DNA from: Trametopsis cervina
Taxonomy: Eukaryota > Basidiomycota > Agaricomycetes > Polyporales > Irpicaceae
Length of the DNA: 64,000 nt
Assembly: GCA_022385755.1 (NCBI GenBank)
Contig: MU278352.1
Span: 62,001 to 126,000, forward strand
Direction of reading: 5' to 3'
Below, piece after piece: positions 27,570-38,782 of the stretch. Every line of letters begins with the position of its first letter. Positions within the stretch are counted from its first letter, which is position 1. The notes under the pieces are model-generated. The model was not told the DNA's origin. It saw only the letters and a list, made by a program, of their open reading frames with translations, and ran no database searches. The translations under genes and the position numbers were made by a program.

Positions 27570-28991
27570 TCACTGATAATTGCGCGCCCGAGGCGAGACC
27601 ATGCTAAGTAGGGCAGCCACGAGGTCTTCATCGGCGCCGCCCATCGCATTCCGAACGAGGTGCGTGGCTACATTGTCGTCGGTATTAATAAATTCTTTCG
27701 AGGCGTTCCATTGTGAGTACCGCCCCGTCGTGTCTGCGTAGTCATCAGGAAATCTGACAGGTAGTTCAGGCGGTGGTAACACTGGTTTGTCGGGAGAAGC
27801 TCCTCCAGCACGCAGCCACCACGCGACAAGTCCCACTGCTTCTTCGTTCGTCAGAGCCTCCCAAAGCCCGTCGCTCGCCATGATAAGGAAGTCGCCCGGC
27901 TGGATCTTAATCGATGTTACCTCTGGCTCAGCAGTGAAGTACGGTGGGGTCTTCACGTTGGATGCAACAGAGCGGCCCAGGAGCGTCGCCTTGAGATACT
28001 TCTGGACGTCTCTACTCCATTTCATGCGTGCGTCGCCGAACGCACGAGATACGCCCCATCCGAGCACACGACCGTCCTTGACGATTGCCTCGCCGGGGTG
28101 CTGAGCAAGCAGCCTGTACTTCTCGGCAGCGTTGTATCCGTTCTGGTCAATCGAGAGCTGATGCACTTCATAATGTGTCGTCTCGCCCGAGACGTCCACC
28201 ACCCGGCGGCCAAGCACGGCACGAGAGTCGCCCGTGAGCGCAACGTGAAGAAGCCGGGAGTCCGAGTCGTAAACTGAGACGAGCGCGCAGGAGCCTGCAT
28301 ACGCCGGCGCGAGAACGTTGATGGCCTTGTATTTCGACGAGTCAGACATCGCCAGCTCCAGTGCAGAGTACACCAGTTGATCGTCGACTTCTTTGAAGGT
28401 GCCCTTCAGCGTGGCTTCGATATCTGCCGGGGTAGGAGATGCTGTCAGGGTCTCACTGGCCGTCTTGATGCGGTCGTACAGATCGGCGAGGGAGCCTGTG
28501 ACCGCTGCCAGGAGGTTATCCCGAAGCCAGGTGCTCGTCTCCCAGCCACTGTGTCCATCAAAGATAGCAAACATGGACCAGTACCCGTTAGGAACGGGCG
28601 CGACATAGTCCGCGTGGGCATCCTCTATGGGATTATTGCTGATTATATGCGCATTATCATCTAATCTCATCTTCAAACACGAAACCGCCACGCACCTCGC
28701 AATCCATGCGACATCGTAGCGAGATATCCCGGAACCACTAGGTGGAGTGACCGAGCGTTGATTCTCCTGCAGCTTCGAGAACACGCCGAGATAGGTATAT
28801 GCGCCAGCACTCTTCGGAATGCCATTGACTGCAGATTTGGCAGTGGGCACTGGGTCCAGACTAGCAGGTCTTGCATGTGTCCGCTGATTGCGTGTCTTCT
28901 CCGTTAGGAGATAGGAACCTCCCACAACGCTCAGCAGTAATCCGCTTGCAGCGCGAGAGCTGCGGATAGAGTTCACACCGCGCAGGAACAT
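27570..28991 (-). CDS. PP2C-type protein phosphatase, pyruvate dehydrogenase phosphatase-like
   Basis: Two exons, 28991-28696 and 28638-27570, give 454 residues. The 57-nt intron has good GT-AG ends and contains no in-frame stop. Unspliced RNA would therefore encode 19 extra residues inside SRYDVAWIA/SNNPIEDAH. PP2C motifs are NNPIEDAHAD, the metal-binding FDGHSGWETS, GSCALVSVY, LTGDSRAVLG, GWGVSRAFGD, ASDGLWEAL and TDDNVATHLV. The N-terminus has a basic presequence-like start (MFLRGVNSIRSSRAA), a hydrophobic patch and a Lys/Arg-rich stretch, which suggests import into mitochondria with possible membrane anchoring. Yeast relatives (Ptc5/Ptc6) dephosphorylate pyruvate dehydrogenase; that role is inferred. 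Confidence 0.9.
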   Translation of the reverse strand: MFLRGVNSIRSSRAASGLLLSVVGGSYLLTEKTRNQRTHARPASLDPVPTAKSAVNGIPKSAGAYTYLGVFSKLQENQRSVTPPSGSGISRYDVAWIARCVAVSCLKMRLDDNAHIISNNPIEDAHADYVAPVPNGYWSMFAIFDGHSGWETSTWLRDNLLAAVTGSLADLYDRIKTASETLTASPTPADIEATLKGTFKEVDDQLVYSALELAMSDSSKYKAINVLAPAYAGSCALVSVYDSDSRLLHVALTGDSRAVLGRRVVDVSGETTHYEVHQLSIDQNGYNAAEKYRLLAQHPGEAIVKDGRVLGWGVSRAFGDARMKWSRDVQKYLKATLLGRSVASNVKTPPYFTAEPEVTSIKIQPGDFLIMASDGLWEALTNEEAVGLVAWWLRAGGASPDKPVLPPPELPVRFPDDYADTTGRYSQWNASKEFINTDDNVATHLVRNAMGGADEDLVAALLSMVSPRARNYQ

Positions 28992-29624
28992 GTCTGCGCT
29001 GTGGAATAGTGGATAATTGTTATAGCATCAGAAGTGTCGAGATACCGTACACGTCGAAAGGATGCGATGGAGGTGAGCGAGAGAACACATAGCTGGGCAC
29101 ACGCTGACAGCTCTGATCTGCCTATGGCTGTGGGAAGTTCGAGAACTCCGCCTGATGGCGGTGATGCGACCCCGTACTCTGCTGTATCCAGGCGTTCGTC
29201 CAAACCCCGGCCAACTACTGCACTTGCAATTATGTGGTAATCGTGCAGGTCGTGAGAACGAGATACGATATTATGCTGTGTATACGGACTGCAATTATCA
29301 AGTAATTGTTATTCAATTCACTCTTCACTTCTAACTTACTGTCTTGAAGCAGCGCACAGTAGTGCTTCGTAAATGCACTTGCAAAGAAGCTAACCGCCGT
29401 AAGCACACTGACGTTATTTCTAAGGTCTCACTTATATGACAGGAATAGAGACTGCGTCATACTCTAGAACATGAGAGGTATTCTTGTCACTGCTGGATTT
29501 GCTGCTTGCGCTCGGGTCTTCAAAAACGTCATGCGTATCCATTGTTAACACAGACCAAGCTTGCGCCTCAACCTCAAGACTGTACTCAAAATACATCTTC
29601 TATAAGCAGGCCTCATTGTTCATA
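28992..29624. other. PP2C promoter region and flank of the MITE
   Basis: 633 bp between the PP2C start codon and the left end of the MITE. It is AT-richer than neighbouring coding DNA. No gene or TATA box was recognised. Confidence 0.4.
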
Positions 29625-30087
29625 CAGAAGAACCTCCAATAAGGCATACCCTTCCGTTGTGCCCTCAGGGTATGCGTTAGTGGGGGGTATGCCCTATGCG
29701 AAAGGCGCCTGTAGTAAGCGCCCGTACTTCGCACATAATTAAGTCATAGAGGTATATGTTATGAGCTTATTGAAGTCTACAACTAAGAGCATACTTAGTT
29801 ATTGTTGTTGTAGACATTACATACACATGATCAAAGTTCACAATAAGGCATGGGGCGCTGATAAGACTCACATTTAGCAGGTTGCACATCAAAAACCGAT
29901 ATTTATACCTGATAGGCGCACATAATGTATGCCTTTTTTTCGGCCATGGAGGTATGCCTTATGGGGTATGGGAGAGTTATGCCTTATGCACTGATTTCCC
30001 CCGCAAACCAACTTGGTTTTCTCGAAAATGTATGCGTTAGTGGAGAGTATGCCTTTTCGGGGGCATGCCTTATTAGAGGTTCTTCTG
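29625..30087. mobile_element. 463-bp non-autonomous TA-flanked DNA transposon (MITE)
   Basis: The left end CAGAAGAACCTCCAATAAGG and the reverse complement of the right end CAGAAGAACCTCTAATAAGG are near-identical. They continue to about 27 bp with two mismatches. Both ends are followed directly by TA (29623-29624 and 30088-30089), as in Tc1/mariner/pogo insertions. The interior encodes nothing. It is packed with GGTATGCC/GGCATACC-type motifs and holds a 24-bp direct repeat starting GTATGCGTTAGTGG (29670-29693 and 30030-30053). A palindrome lies at 29775-29815 (GTCTACAAC... GTTGTAGAC). The right end lies about 190 bp before the GH5 start codon. Confidence 0.85.
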
Positions 30088-30276
30088 TACTCGTGAGCTT
30101 ACTTCATCGGCCGAGCTTTTGTAGGCGATGCGGAACTAGCCCACTTGCCCGATTCGGACAGGCACAGCCAACACCGATATTTACCCGCGTCAACGAAAAG
30201 TGGTGCCACTCTACGCCCTTGTAATCCGCGGTTACTGACCGAAGACTGAGACGACCACTATCGTCTACACTCAATC

Positions 30277-33005
30277 ATGCCTCGCGTCCCGTCAGTATCA
30301 CCAGTGACGGGCAAACCTACCCCGTCCCACTTCATACACACCGTAGACTCGCAGTTCGTCGACAACGCTGGCCGTACCGTCCTCCTGCGAGGTGTGAACT
30401 TATCTGGATCCGACAAGGCCCCCCGCGGAAGACAGTCGCAGATACTGGAAGGCTTCTGGGAAGCCGGCGAGAATGGTAGTGAAAGCTTCGTGGGGAGACC
30501 GTTGAACCTCGATGACGGCTCTGCCGACGTTCATCTGACGAGGTTGAAGGGGTGGGGGTTCAACATGCTGCGATATGTGGTTACGTGGGAGGCTCTCGAG
30601 CGCGAAGGACCGTGAGTGTACGTGTCTCAAGTTGTTGTTCCTGTATTGACGAAGCCGGGCAGGGGGATATATGATTATGAGTTCATGGACTACACTGTCC
30701 GTGTGTTACGCAAGTGCAAAGAATACGGTTTCAGAGTCTACATCGACCCGCATCAAGACATTGTGAGCAGTAGAAACCCCTTTCTCAGTAGGCTCACTCA
30801 ACTCAATAACGATTCACATAGTGGTCTCGCTTCTCCGGTGGGTCCGGCGCTCCCTACTGGACCATACCTGCCTGTGGTATCGACCCCAAGGGGTTCACTC
30901 CGACCCAAGCTGCGATAGTACACTGCGAGTACCCGAACCCTGCAGAAGCAGACCCAGCGTCGATGCCCGCCATGATATGGAGTACGAACTACGGACGACT
31001 TGCTGCGCAGACATTATTCACATTATTCTTCGCCGGAAGAGACTTCGCCCCCAAATGCATTATCGACGGAGTCAACATTCAGGACTATCTCCAGTCTCAC
31101 TACATCGACGCGTTCGGAGAACTCGCGGACAGAATCCGGGATGCGGGAGACTTGCTTGACGAATGTGTCATTGGATGGGACACAATGAACGAGCCGTACG
31201 AGGGCTTCTGCGGCTATCCGAATCTGAACGCATACCCCTCAGAACAGACGTCCACGCTGAAGAAAGGCTCTTTCCCGACGCCTGCGCAATCTTTCCGGCT
31301 CGGAATGGGGCAGGCGCAGACAGTGGACAATTGGACGTTCAGCGCCTTCGGCCCCAAGCGCGACGGAACAGTCACTATCGACCCCCATGGTTACAAGATG
31401 TGGGCAGAGCCTGAGACAGAACCAGACGGAACGCATCCGAGATGGGGTTGGAAAAGACATCAAGGTTGGAAGATCGGTTCCTGCGTCTGGGCGCTGCACG
31501 GCGTCTGGGATGTCCAGTCCGGATACGTTATTGTCCCTGATTACTTCAAGAACAGTCCGAATGATCTTGAGCGAGAGGTCAACTTCCTTGAAGACTATTG
31601 GAGGCCTCACATCGAAGCATTCACTGGCCGTATGCGCAAGTCGCACCCCGAAGCTATCTTGTTCATTGCTCCTCCGGTATTTACTATGCCGGTGCCCTTC
31701 TCCGAGCAGCACCTGAAAGGCCGATGCTGCTACTCTACCCACTATTACGACGGCCTCACTCTCATCACACGCTCCTGGCATTGGTTCAACGCTGACGCCC
31801 TGGGCGTGTTGAGAGGGAAATACAAGAGTCCCGTGCAGGCCCTTAAAATTGGCGAGAAAGCTATCCGCAAATCAATACAGGAGCAACTTGGCGTACTCAA
31901 GACCGACGCGGCCATCTTAGGTTCATATCCTACTATCATCGGCGAGATCGGTATACCTTACGACATGGACAAAAAGCGTGCATATGGTTACACAGACAAT
32001 GGCAAGTACAAAGGCGACTACACGAGCCAGCAAAAGGCGCTAGATGCCAGCTTGAATGCCGCGGATGGCCCCAATGGCCTGAACTACACGATCTGGACGT
32101 ACTGCCCTGACAATTCACACATGTGGGGCGACGGCTGGGACCTTGAGGACCTGAGTATCTGGAGCCCAGACGACCTGCGGAGGAAGGACGAGTACAGGAT
32201 GCCGGCTGCGCAAGATTCTTCAGCGGCCTTGCTCAAGAAGCCTGGTATGGTCGGAATGTCAGTCGTCACTCCGTCATCGCAGACCTTGACTACCCTCGGA
32301 GGGCCCAGTCCGGTGTTGGGCCAGAAGGAGCTGCTGGTGACGTCTTTGGACGGCTGGGAGAATGCGTACGACTTCCTCACAGATGGCACGCGTGCCGTCA
32401 AGGCGTTCAGCCGTCCCTACCCCAGAGCCATCGTCGGTCTCCCCCACGATATCCAATTCGACATCGCGAAAGCGTCATTCACACTGACCGTCCGCGTACG
32501 GCCGGAAGACGCGCTCAACGGCCGCTCTGTCGACGAGCCTCGCTCGTCCTCGTCTTCGGGCACGACTCTGGACACGGACCGAGATGAGCCGTTGGCGACG
32601 GAGATCTTTGTTCCATTGGTGCATTACGCAAGTGCGGAGACCATCTCACGGCTCGACCGCGAGCAGACCATAGACGACGACGGGTCATCCACGAGTAGCC
32701 CCATCGAAGGACCGCCTATGCTGCGCAGGCAGCCCTCTCTGGACTTATCGGCATCCTGGCGGTCAGCGTCTACAATGGCATCCTCTGGCTCACCGCTCGC
32801 TTTGTCTGTCTCCGTATCGGAAGGGCGGTGGGCGGTCGAAGGACAGCTTCTGAAGTGGTGGTACCCGGTTCCAGCTTCTGGAGAGGGCGAAAAGACGTAC
32901 ACGATCACTATCACGCGCGAGGGCGGCGCTATCAAAACGGCAGAGGAGAGATCCAAAGCTTCCAGTTGGTGGGATATCCTCTGCGGTTGCTGCCCAGTTA
33001 TGTGA
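30277..33005 (+). CDS. GH5 glycosidase of the steryl-beta-glucosidase / glucocerebrosidase type
   Basis: Three exons, 30277-30611, 30663-30762 and 30822-33005, give 872 residues. The GH5 domain runs from [18 protein letters not shown] through [15 protein letters not shown], the acid/base Glu in [11 protein letters not shown] (about E269) and the nucleophile Glu in [10 protein letters not shown] (about E520). The two big insertions and C-terminal beta-domain are characteristic of subfamily GH5_12, which includes Cryptococcus EGCrP enzymes that hydrolyse ergosteryl-glucoside or glucosylceramide. No signal peptide is visible, so an intracellular membrane role is likely. A Ser-rich disordered segment lies around residues 735-800. 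The protein ends [12 protein letters not shown], a Cys cluster with a CaaX-like last four residues. Confidence 0.9.
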
Positions 33006-33278
33006 ACGAACTCTCATTACGACATAACGAACTCTCTTCTTCCATCATCTACGCTACGTTGGATTCTCTCACTATCTCATTACGTCTCTCTTGGACCTTA
33101 GTTACTTGCATCCTGTTATCGTGCCCTGTACTATCTATAATCCCCATGTGTAAAGTCAGTATTACTATATGTAAATTAAGATCCCGGGAAACCCGGCGAA
33201 TCGGATGGATCCTATACTTGAATTAGAAGTGCTGGAGGGGGCGCGCTGGTGCCCGCATTGCAAGATGCATTGCGGTAA

Positions 33279-34764
33279 TCACCAAACTCCCAAGCATAAC
33301 AATCCTGCAACAAGATTCAGAGCTGTAAGCTTCCACAGTAAAGCAGAACCCACCACACAATCAGCCTCTTCGGTAGCCTCGGGTACGCCACCCTCCCAAT
33401 CCTTAGCCAGTAGCTTCTCTACTATGACGCGAATGCCATGTGTCCGTGCATTCACTGACCACCCGAGCTGCGACACTGTATCATATAATATTGTTTTCCC
33501 CAGATGACACCTGTAGCAGAGTTCAGGGATAAGCAGAAGTACTGAATGGATAAGCTCTACTTACCCGGTCTCCAAAGCGTATCCCCCGATGGCACAAGGG
33601 GAAGAGACGCCCGTGCACTTTCCTTGCGGGATAGGGTCTGCGCTATGATAAACGTGCGTAATGTGTTGGAGAGACGGCTGGTCGCGAGATAAGCTAACCG
33701 TGAGTGCACCAAGAAAAACATGACTCACAGGCGATGGCAAATGAAGCCGTGCAGCTGCTAGCCTCTCTCCTGGGGCTTCGAATGCTACAACAGGCACACC
33801 GAACGTCACCCCCATCAACGAAGCGAGAGAACCTCCGAGGGAATGACCTGAGCTGATATCAGCGAAGTATCTCGATACATACCGTGGAGAACTCGCCTGT
33901 CAGCCAGATATTGGCTTCGGGATACAAGTACGTGATATTGTTATAAAGGTTCTGCGCGGAGTGATCAGCGACCTCTCGACGAGGATATATGCACCAGACG
34001 TACGATGCCAACAGAGTAGAACAAGCTGTCCTCCACAAGGCTCTTCTCAAGACAGTTCTGATCACACTTGTAGCCGCCTTCGTAGCAGCCGCAGACAGTC
34101 GACCAAGTTGGGCCAACTCGGGCACAGCAGCATGAGAATAATAGGTTGTCGTTTATCTTGTCTTTGATCACGGTAGGCCCACCGTCGCCCACGATCCAGC
34201 CGGGTGAGGTACCTTTGACGGACAAGACGACGGTGTTGTTATCTTCACTGACGAATACATGGCCGCGAAAGCCATCTGCATCGGGCTCCCAACCAAAGGG
34301 GTAGCTCTGCGATGACTGTTAGCACACTCAGATGGATAAGTACAAGGACGCACAGTATTCCAGTCCGGCCCAAGATCATACCACCCTTTCTTGCCCCTGT
34401 CTGCATAGTACGCATCGTTGGTCATCTTAGCGAGCATGTGCAGTGTTTCACGCTGCCTGACATCAGGCCCATCGACCTCTGCCTCGTCCCACTGCGGCTG
34501 AATGCCTAGGGAACGCGCACGAGAGTAGTCAGCCTGCGAGCGTGTTCTCGGTATCTTCAACGACCTTGTAGAAACCTCAAAAACGTCGTCCGCAGCGAAT
34601 TGTGCTGAAGGCTCAATATCCGAGAACACCACGCGGGATGAGTTGGCCACCAATCCGTGTGCGTGCCGCAGGTGAAACCTCGTAGATGTGGTAGCCGATA
34701 TAGGCACAAAATACGATGCTATAAGGAGATGCAATGTCGTCGGTAGGATGTTCCTGACTATCAT
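33279..34764 (-). CDS. ATG15: Atg15-like vacuolar phospholipase (class 3 lipase)
   Basis: Six exons, 34764-34354, 34306-34004, 33951-33897, 33847-33729, 33677-33565 and 33510-33279, give 410 residues. A hydrophobic N-terminal segment (about residues 5-25) fits the signal anchor of Atg15. Conserved blocks are [23 protein letters not shown], the Cys-rich [12 protein letters not shown]...CGCYEG, the nucleophile elbow [14 protein letters not shown], the acidic [10 protein letters not shown] and the late [10 protein letters not shown]. Atg15 travels to the vacuole and degrades autophagic body membranes. The intron at 33848-33896 starts with GC; it splits the codon of the first Gly in GHSLGG, and no GT site keeps the frame. 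An in-frame ATG at 34846-34848 is less likely because it would bury the anchor. Confidence 0.9.
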
Positions 34765-35110
34765 TGTGGTGGTCGTTGAAGAGCAAGTCCAAGGCGGAAG
34801 CTCGCAATATTGGGTCAACTTGAGTAGTTCGCCCGGCACAGTCGGCAAGGCGCCGGTATGTGCGGCGGCATTACGGCATTGTGCACTTGCATATATAGCT
34901 CCACCGCCGTTGCGCTAGATGGAAGTTCAGCTCAGTTCCAGCAGTGCTGAGGCGACTTGCTCGCTCCGAGTCATACATCTTCCACCTCATCCACGGTGCA
35001 GGCATATTCAAAACTTTGTCTCCTCTCCTCGTAGGGTGAGACGACATATCATATATCTCGCAGCGTTCTGCAGACTATAACCCCATTACAACGGCACTCG
35101 CACGTCCACC
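34765..35110. promoter_or_regulatory. Divergent promoter region between ATG15 and the MFS transporter
   Basis: 346 bp separate two divergent start codons, so both promoters lie here. A weak TATATA occurs at 34892-34897. Pairing a vacuolar lipase with a likely vacuolar transporter suggests possible co-regulation, which is inference only. Confidence 0.5.
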
Positions 35111-38057
35111 ATGAGCGAACGGGATCCGTTGCTACAAAGTCCACACCCAGACAACGATGTTCTAGATGGTGTAGACATCGAGGCCTCGAAGCGGAAGCGA
35201 AAGCCAGGTCCCTTGGAGATCTCGCGTTCAACCCGCTTTAGTATATTAGCGGGAATATGGACAGCAACATTTCTATCTGTATGTTGCAATTTTGTACGCG
35301 TGCAAGTCCTTCACTCAATTATGAAAAGTCTTTGAATAGTGCGTAAAGTATTCATCGATTGAAGTCAGTACGTGCGACTGATTGTCGCGTCCAATCAGCC
35401 ACCCTGGTTGCAACCCGTGAGTAGTACCTCGGATTTTGATAGGTTACGACAGTGTTACAACTCACATACCCTTCTAGTTTTGCCAGGCATTTCTTCTGAA
35501 TTTCAGAAGTCTCATCAGGCCAGCTGGCTCGGTACTTCGTGCGTCCAGTTTGTACACAGGCCTATCAACCAAAGCTGATGTAGGGATAGTTATCTCCTAG
35601 CGACATGCACATTTACACCTCTATATGGGCGACTATGCAATGTGATGGGCCGCAGAGGTGCCAATCAAACAGCTGTGCTTTTCACGGCTCTGGGAACCGC
35701 GTTCTGTGGCTTCTCAACAAACATGGAGATGCTTATTGTGGCCCGATTTGTTGGTTGCTTTCTTTGTCACTTCTAACGGCTGGCTGACGAATGACCAGCT
35801 TTCTGGCTTCGGTGGTGGAGGTATCAACACAACCTCAACGTGCGTTCACATTTCTTCTCTTCTCCTGTCGTACGTTCCTGATTTTATAGTCATGTAGTAT
35901 CATCATAAGCGACATGTATAGCCTCCGGGTAAGGTCTTTAATGTACTGCTGACATACCCGAGCTCAAGTTGGTTTAGGAAAGAGGCTTAACGCAAGGTGT
36001 GGCTGCGGTTTTCAATAGTGTGAGCGAAGATCTGCCCCTTTACAGAGGTACTACATCTAACATTCCACGCCATTAGCTCGGTATGGGGCTTGGTGGCCCT
36101 CTCGGGGGCTGGATTAGTGACCGGTGCGTATACATCGTCCGCTAAGGGTATGAGACTATCCTGACACTCTATTTCGTAGCTTTGGATGGCGTTGGGCGTT
36201 CCTGATACAGCTTCCATTGTTCCTTATTTCGTTCATAATGACAACGACCAACTTAAACTACGTCACACCGGTATGTTTGATTTCTGCGCTACCTACCAAT
36301 ACTGAACTTGAACCAGGGCAAGAGCAAGGGCGCTAAGGATATCCTGAAGCGCATTGACTACGCAGGCAGTTTGACTTTACTCGTATCGGTGGGTTCGTCT
36401 TAGTGTGAATCCCAAAGTCATGCTAAAACGTATTCGAACAGGTTTTTGGATGCCTTGTGTTCTTGACAACACGATTCAGTGACGAATATCCGGTGCGGAT
36501 GCTTCGATCCTTGTATTCGAGGACTGCACTAACATTTTGAGCAGTGGTCTTCACCTGCCGTTTGGGCGCCATTGGCGATATCTATATTCTTCGCCATTAC
36601 ATTCGTACTTGTTGAGCTCTACATAGCTCCAGAGCCGGTCCTTGCGCCGTTCCTGTTACAACAAAAGATTCCGGTCCTAGTCGGTACCAGCAATTTCCTG
36701 GTCGCAACCTGCAACTTTACTGTCATGTATAATTTCCCTACATGGTTCCAGACCGTCAAGCTCACGAGCGCAAGCGAAGCAGGCGTGTAAACTTCTTCTG
36801 TCACAAAGCGTTCCTACTGATCTCGTCTCTGCAGGAGCGCATCTTATCCCTAATGGCGTGTCGATTTCCCTCGGGTCACTCTTCGCCGGGTACGCATCCA
36901 GCCCCCTCAATCGGACATTTGGCTAAGATATGATTTGCAGATGGATCATGCATCGCACGGGCAAATATAAGATGCTTAATCTCATTTTTGGGTTGTTCCC
37001 CTTCGTAGCTGCTGTCCTCCTCAGCCTGATGCGCGAAGACTCTTCTCCTTGGGTCTTGTGGTTCAGTATTGTAAGTTCTCCCCATGCTCTACATCCGGCG
37101 TTGTATGCTGACAGCGCTCATAGCTACCACTTGGATTTGGTAATGCTGTCGTTTTACAGACGATGCTCAGTGGGTAATTTCGAATTGGCAATTGTACAAG
37201 AGCTTATCTATGTTACACAGTCGCCCTTCTTGCCCATATACCACGTAAGCTTATCCACAGTCTGGATTTCACTGGTGGCGTGCTTAAATAGTTCCTAGAA
37301 TCCGCATTGGCTGTTGGCACTGGTTTCGCACAACTTTTCCGTGGCTTAGGTATGTCTCCTGCCGCCACATACACACATTACTTATCTGCTTTCTATAGGC
37401 CAAGTGGGCGGTGTAGCCATTTCCGCCGCTCTTTTCCAATCTATTCTGAACGTGGAGCTCCACAAACGCATCCATGGACCAGATGCTGAATCCGTGAGTG
37501 GCGACATAAGATGGTAACCTAGTATCGCTGAAATTTTCTGCAGACTATCAGTAGGATCCGCCACTCGACCAACGTTGTGGCTCAGCTTCCTCCCGATTTG
37601 CAGCGAGCTGCGCGCGACTCTTACGCGCTCGGTCTACGTGCTGTCTTTATCCTAGCGGCTTGTTCAACGTTCCTCGCGTACTTGGCTCGTTTACCAGTAA
37701 GAACATTTTCTACATCAGGGTGCACTTAAAACTCACGCTTTTTAGATCCCGGACAAGTCACTGGAGTCCGAGAAGCCCTTGGAGCGAAGACGCTCGCAGG
37801 CTCAAATAGCCAGTGCTGAAACACCTTCCGAATCTACCATCCAGACGACAGAAGAGCCTGAGGCAGGCGCGGATGAGTATCACGACAGTGAAGACGATGA
37901 AGTTGCTCCAATCAGGCCTCGGCGTACCCCGCACAGAAGATTGTCGACGTATGAATCCATTGATAGCATAATGAATCTTGAGGACGATGAGGTCGGTGGC
38001 TCAGCACGCCCACAAAGCGTGCTGCACACCGCTATGGGCTCGTCGCAGGGCCGCTGA
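35111..38057 (+). CDS. MFS transporter, vacuolar basic amino acid/drug transporter-like
   Basis: Twenty-one exons: 35111-35278, 35329-35338, 35399-35416, 35478-35538, 35590-35749, 35799-35839, 35898-35928, 35978-36019, 36077-36123, 36180-36270, 36317-36388, 36442-36492, 36545-36782, 36835-36889, 36941-37070, 37124-37169, 37221-37244, 37299-37349, 37399-37493, 37544-37696 and 37746-38057; 631 residues. The MFS signatures are FLSSLNTTLVAT, ASWLGTSYLLA, PLYGRLCNVMGRRG, GGGGINTTST and the motif-C region SLGMGLGGPLGGWISDR. This arrangement is that of the 14-helix DHA2/Vba group. The N-terminus MSERDPLLQ contains an acidic dileucine signal (ERDPLL), typical of AP-3 sorting to the vacuole. A hydrophilic acidic tail of about 105 residues follows the last helix. 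The second exon is 10 nt; the intron at 36783-36834 starts with GC. Confidence 0.9.
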
Positions 38058-38674
38058 TACCTTATTGAGGAAGAGCTCTGCGTTTCCTCTAGGCTTGTTC
38101 TAGATGATTCTTGCAATGTCACTGCTTTCTTCATCGTACGCAGGCTATGAAGACTCACAGCCCAATACTCTCGCAAATTTCATATTTACCAAACGGCCGC
38201 TATGGGTCACCAATTGGAGATAGGACCCAACACTTTGACTATGAGAGAACTGTCTCCCTTACACAGCGTGAGGCGTACTACTGCGGCTCGCCATTGACAG
38301 CGAGCTGTCTATTTTCTGGGCGCTTCGTGTGGCGAAGGTGCGCATCAGTAGTTAGGTTCACCGCACTACTACGCAATACCGGTGCGCGATTATTCTTTCA
38401 AGTAACTACTCACGATAGCAGGTTTGTGTTCGGCGTGGCCAGGATTTACTTCGGACTCGGTCTACAAGGTAACGATATCTACATTCAAATTGTGGCGGTC
38501 ACTGACGGTATTGTTCGTCGGATTCAAGCCCCGCTTCTGTGACCCTGGCGCAACGCGTTGCTCCGTTACTTCGAATGGAACCAAACCGTGTGCGGATGCT
38601 TGTGCCATTTCTCAGACGACGCCACAAACGCATAGATCTGTGAACGGTACGACATACACTGGGTACGTCTGCGA
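38058..38674. other. Intergenic region before the kinase gene
   Basis: About 620 bp hold the transporter 3' end and the upstream part of the kinase promoter. A 143-codon plus-strand frame at 38111 shows no domain and is not called. Confidence 0.4.
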
Positions 38675-38683
38675 TATATAAAA
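38675..38683 (+). promoter_or_regulatory. TATA box of the Ser/Thr kinase gene
   Basis: TATATAAAA, 100-108 bp upstream of the ATG at 38783, followed by a pyrimidine-rich CT-block (38715-38770), as is usual for strong fungal promoters. Confidence 0.6.
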
Positions 38684-38782
38684 TGTCCCTATGGCAAACG
38701 AAGAAGTACAACCTCCCCGCACATCTTCCTCCGCCTCTCACACGAGCTCCTTCCTCGTCCTCCCATTTTCCCAACGACGATT

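Noticed and set aside
38111..38542. 143-codon plus-strand frame after the MFS gene
   Set aside because: It begins in the 3' flank, has no domain and has no sensible upstream exon.
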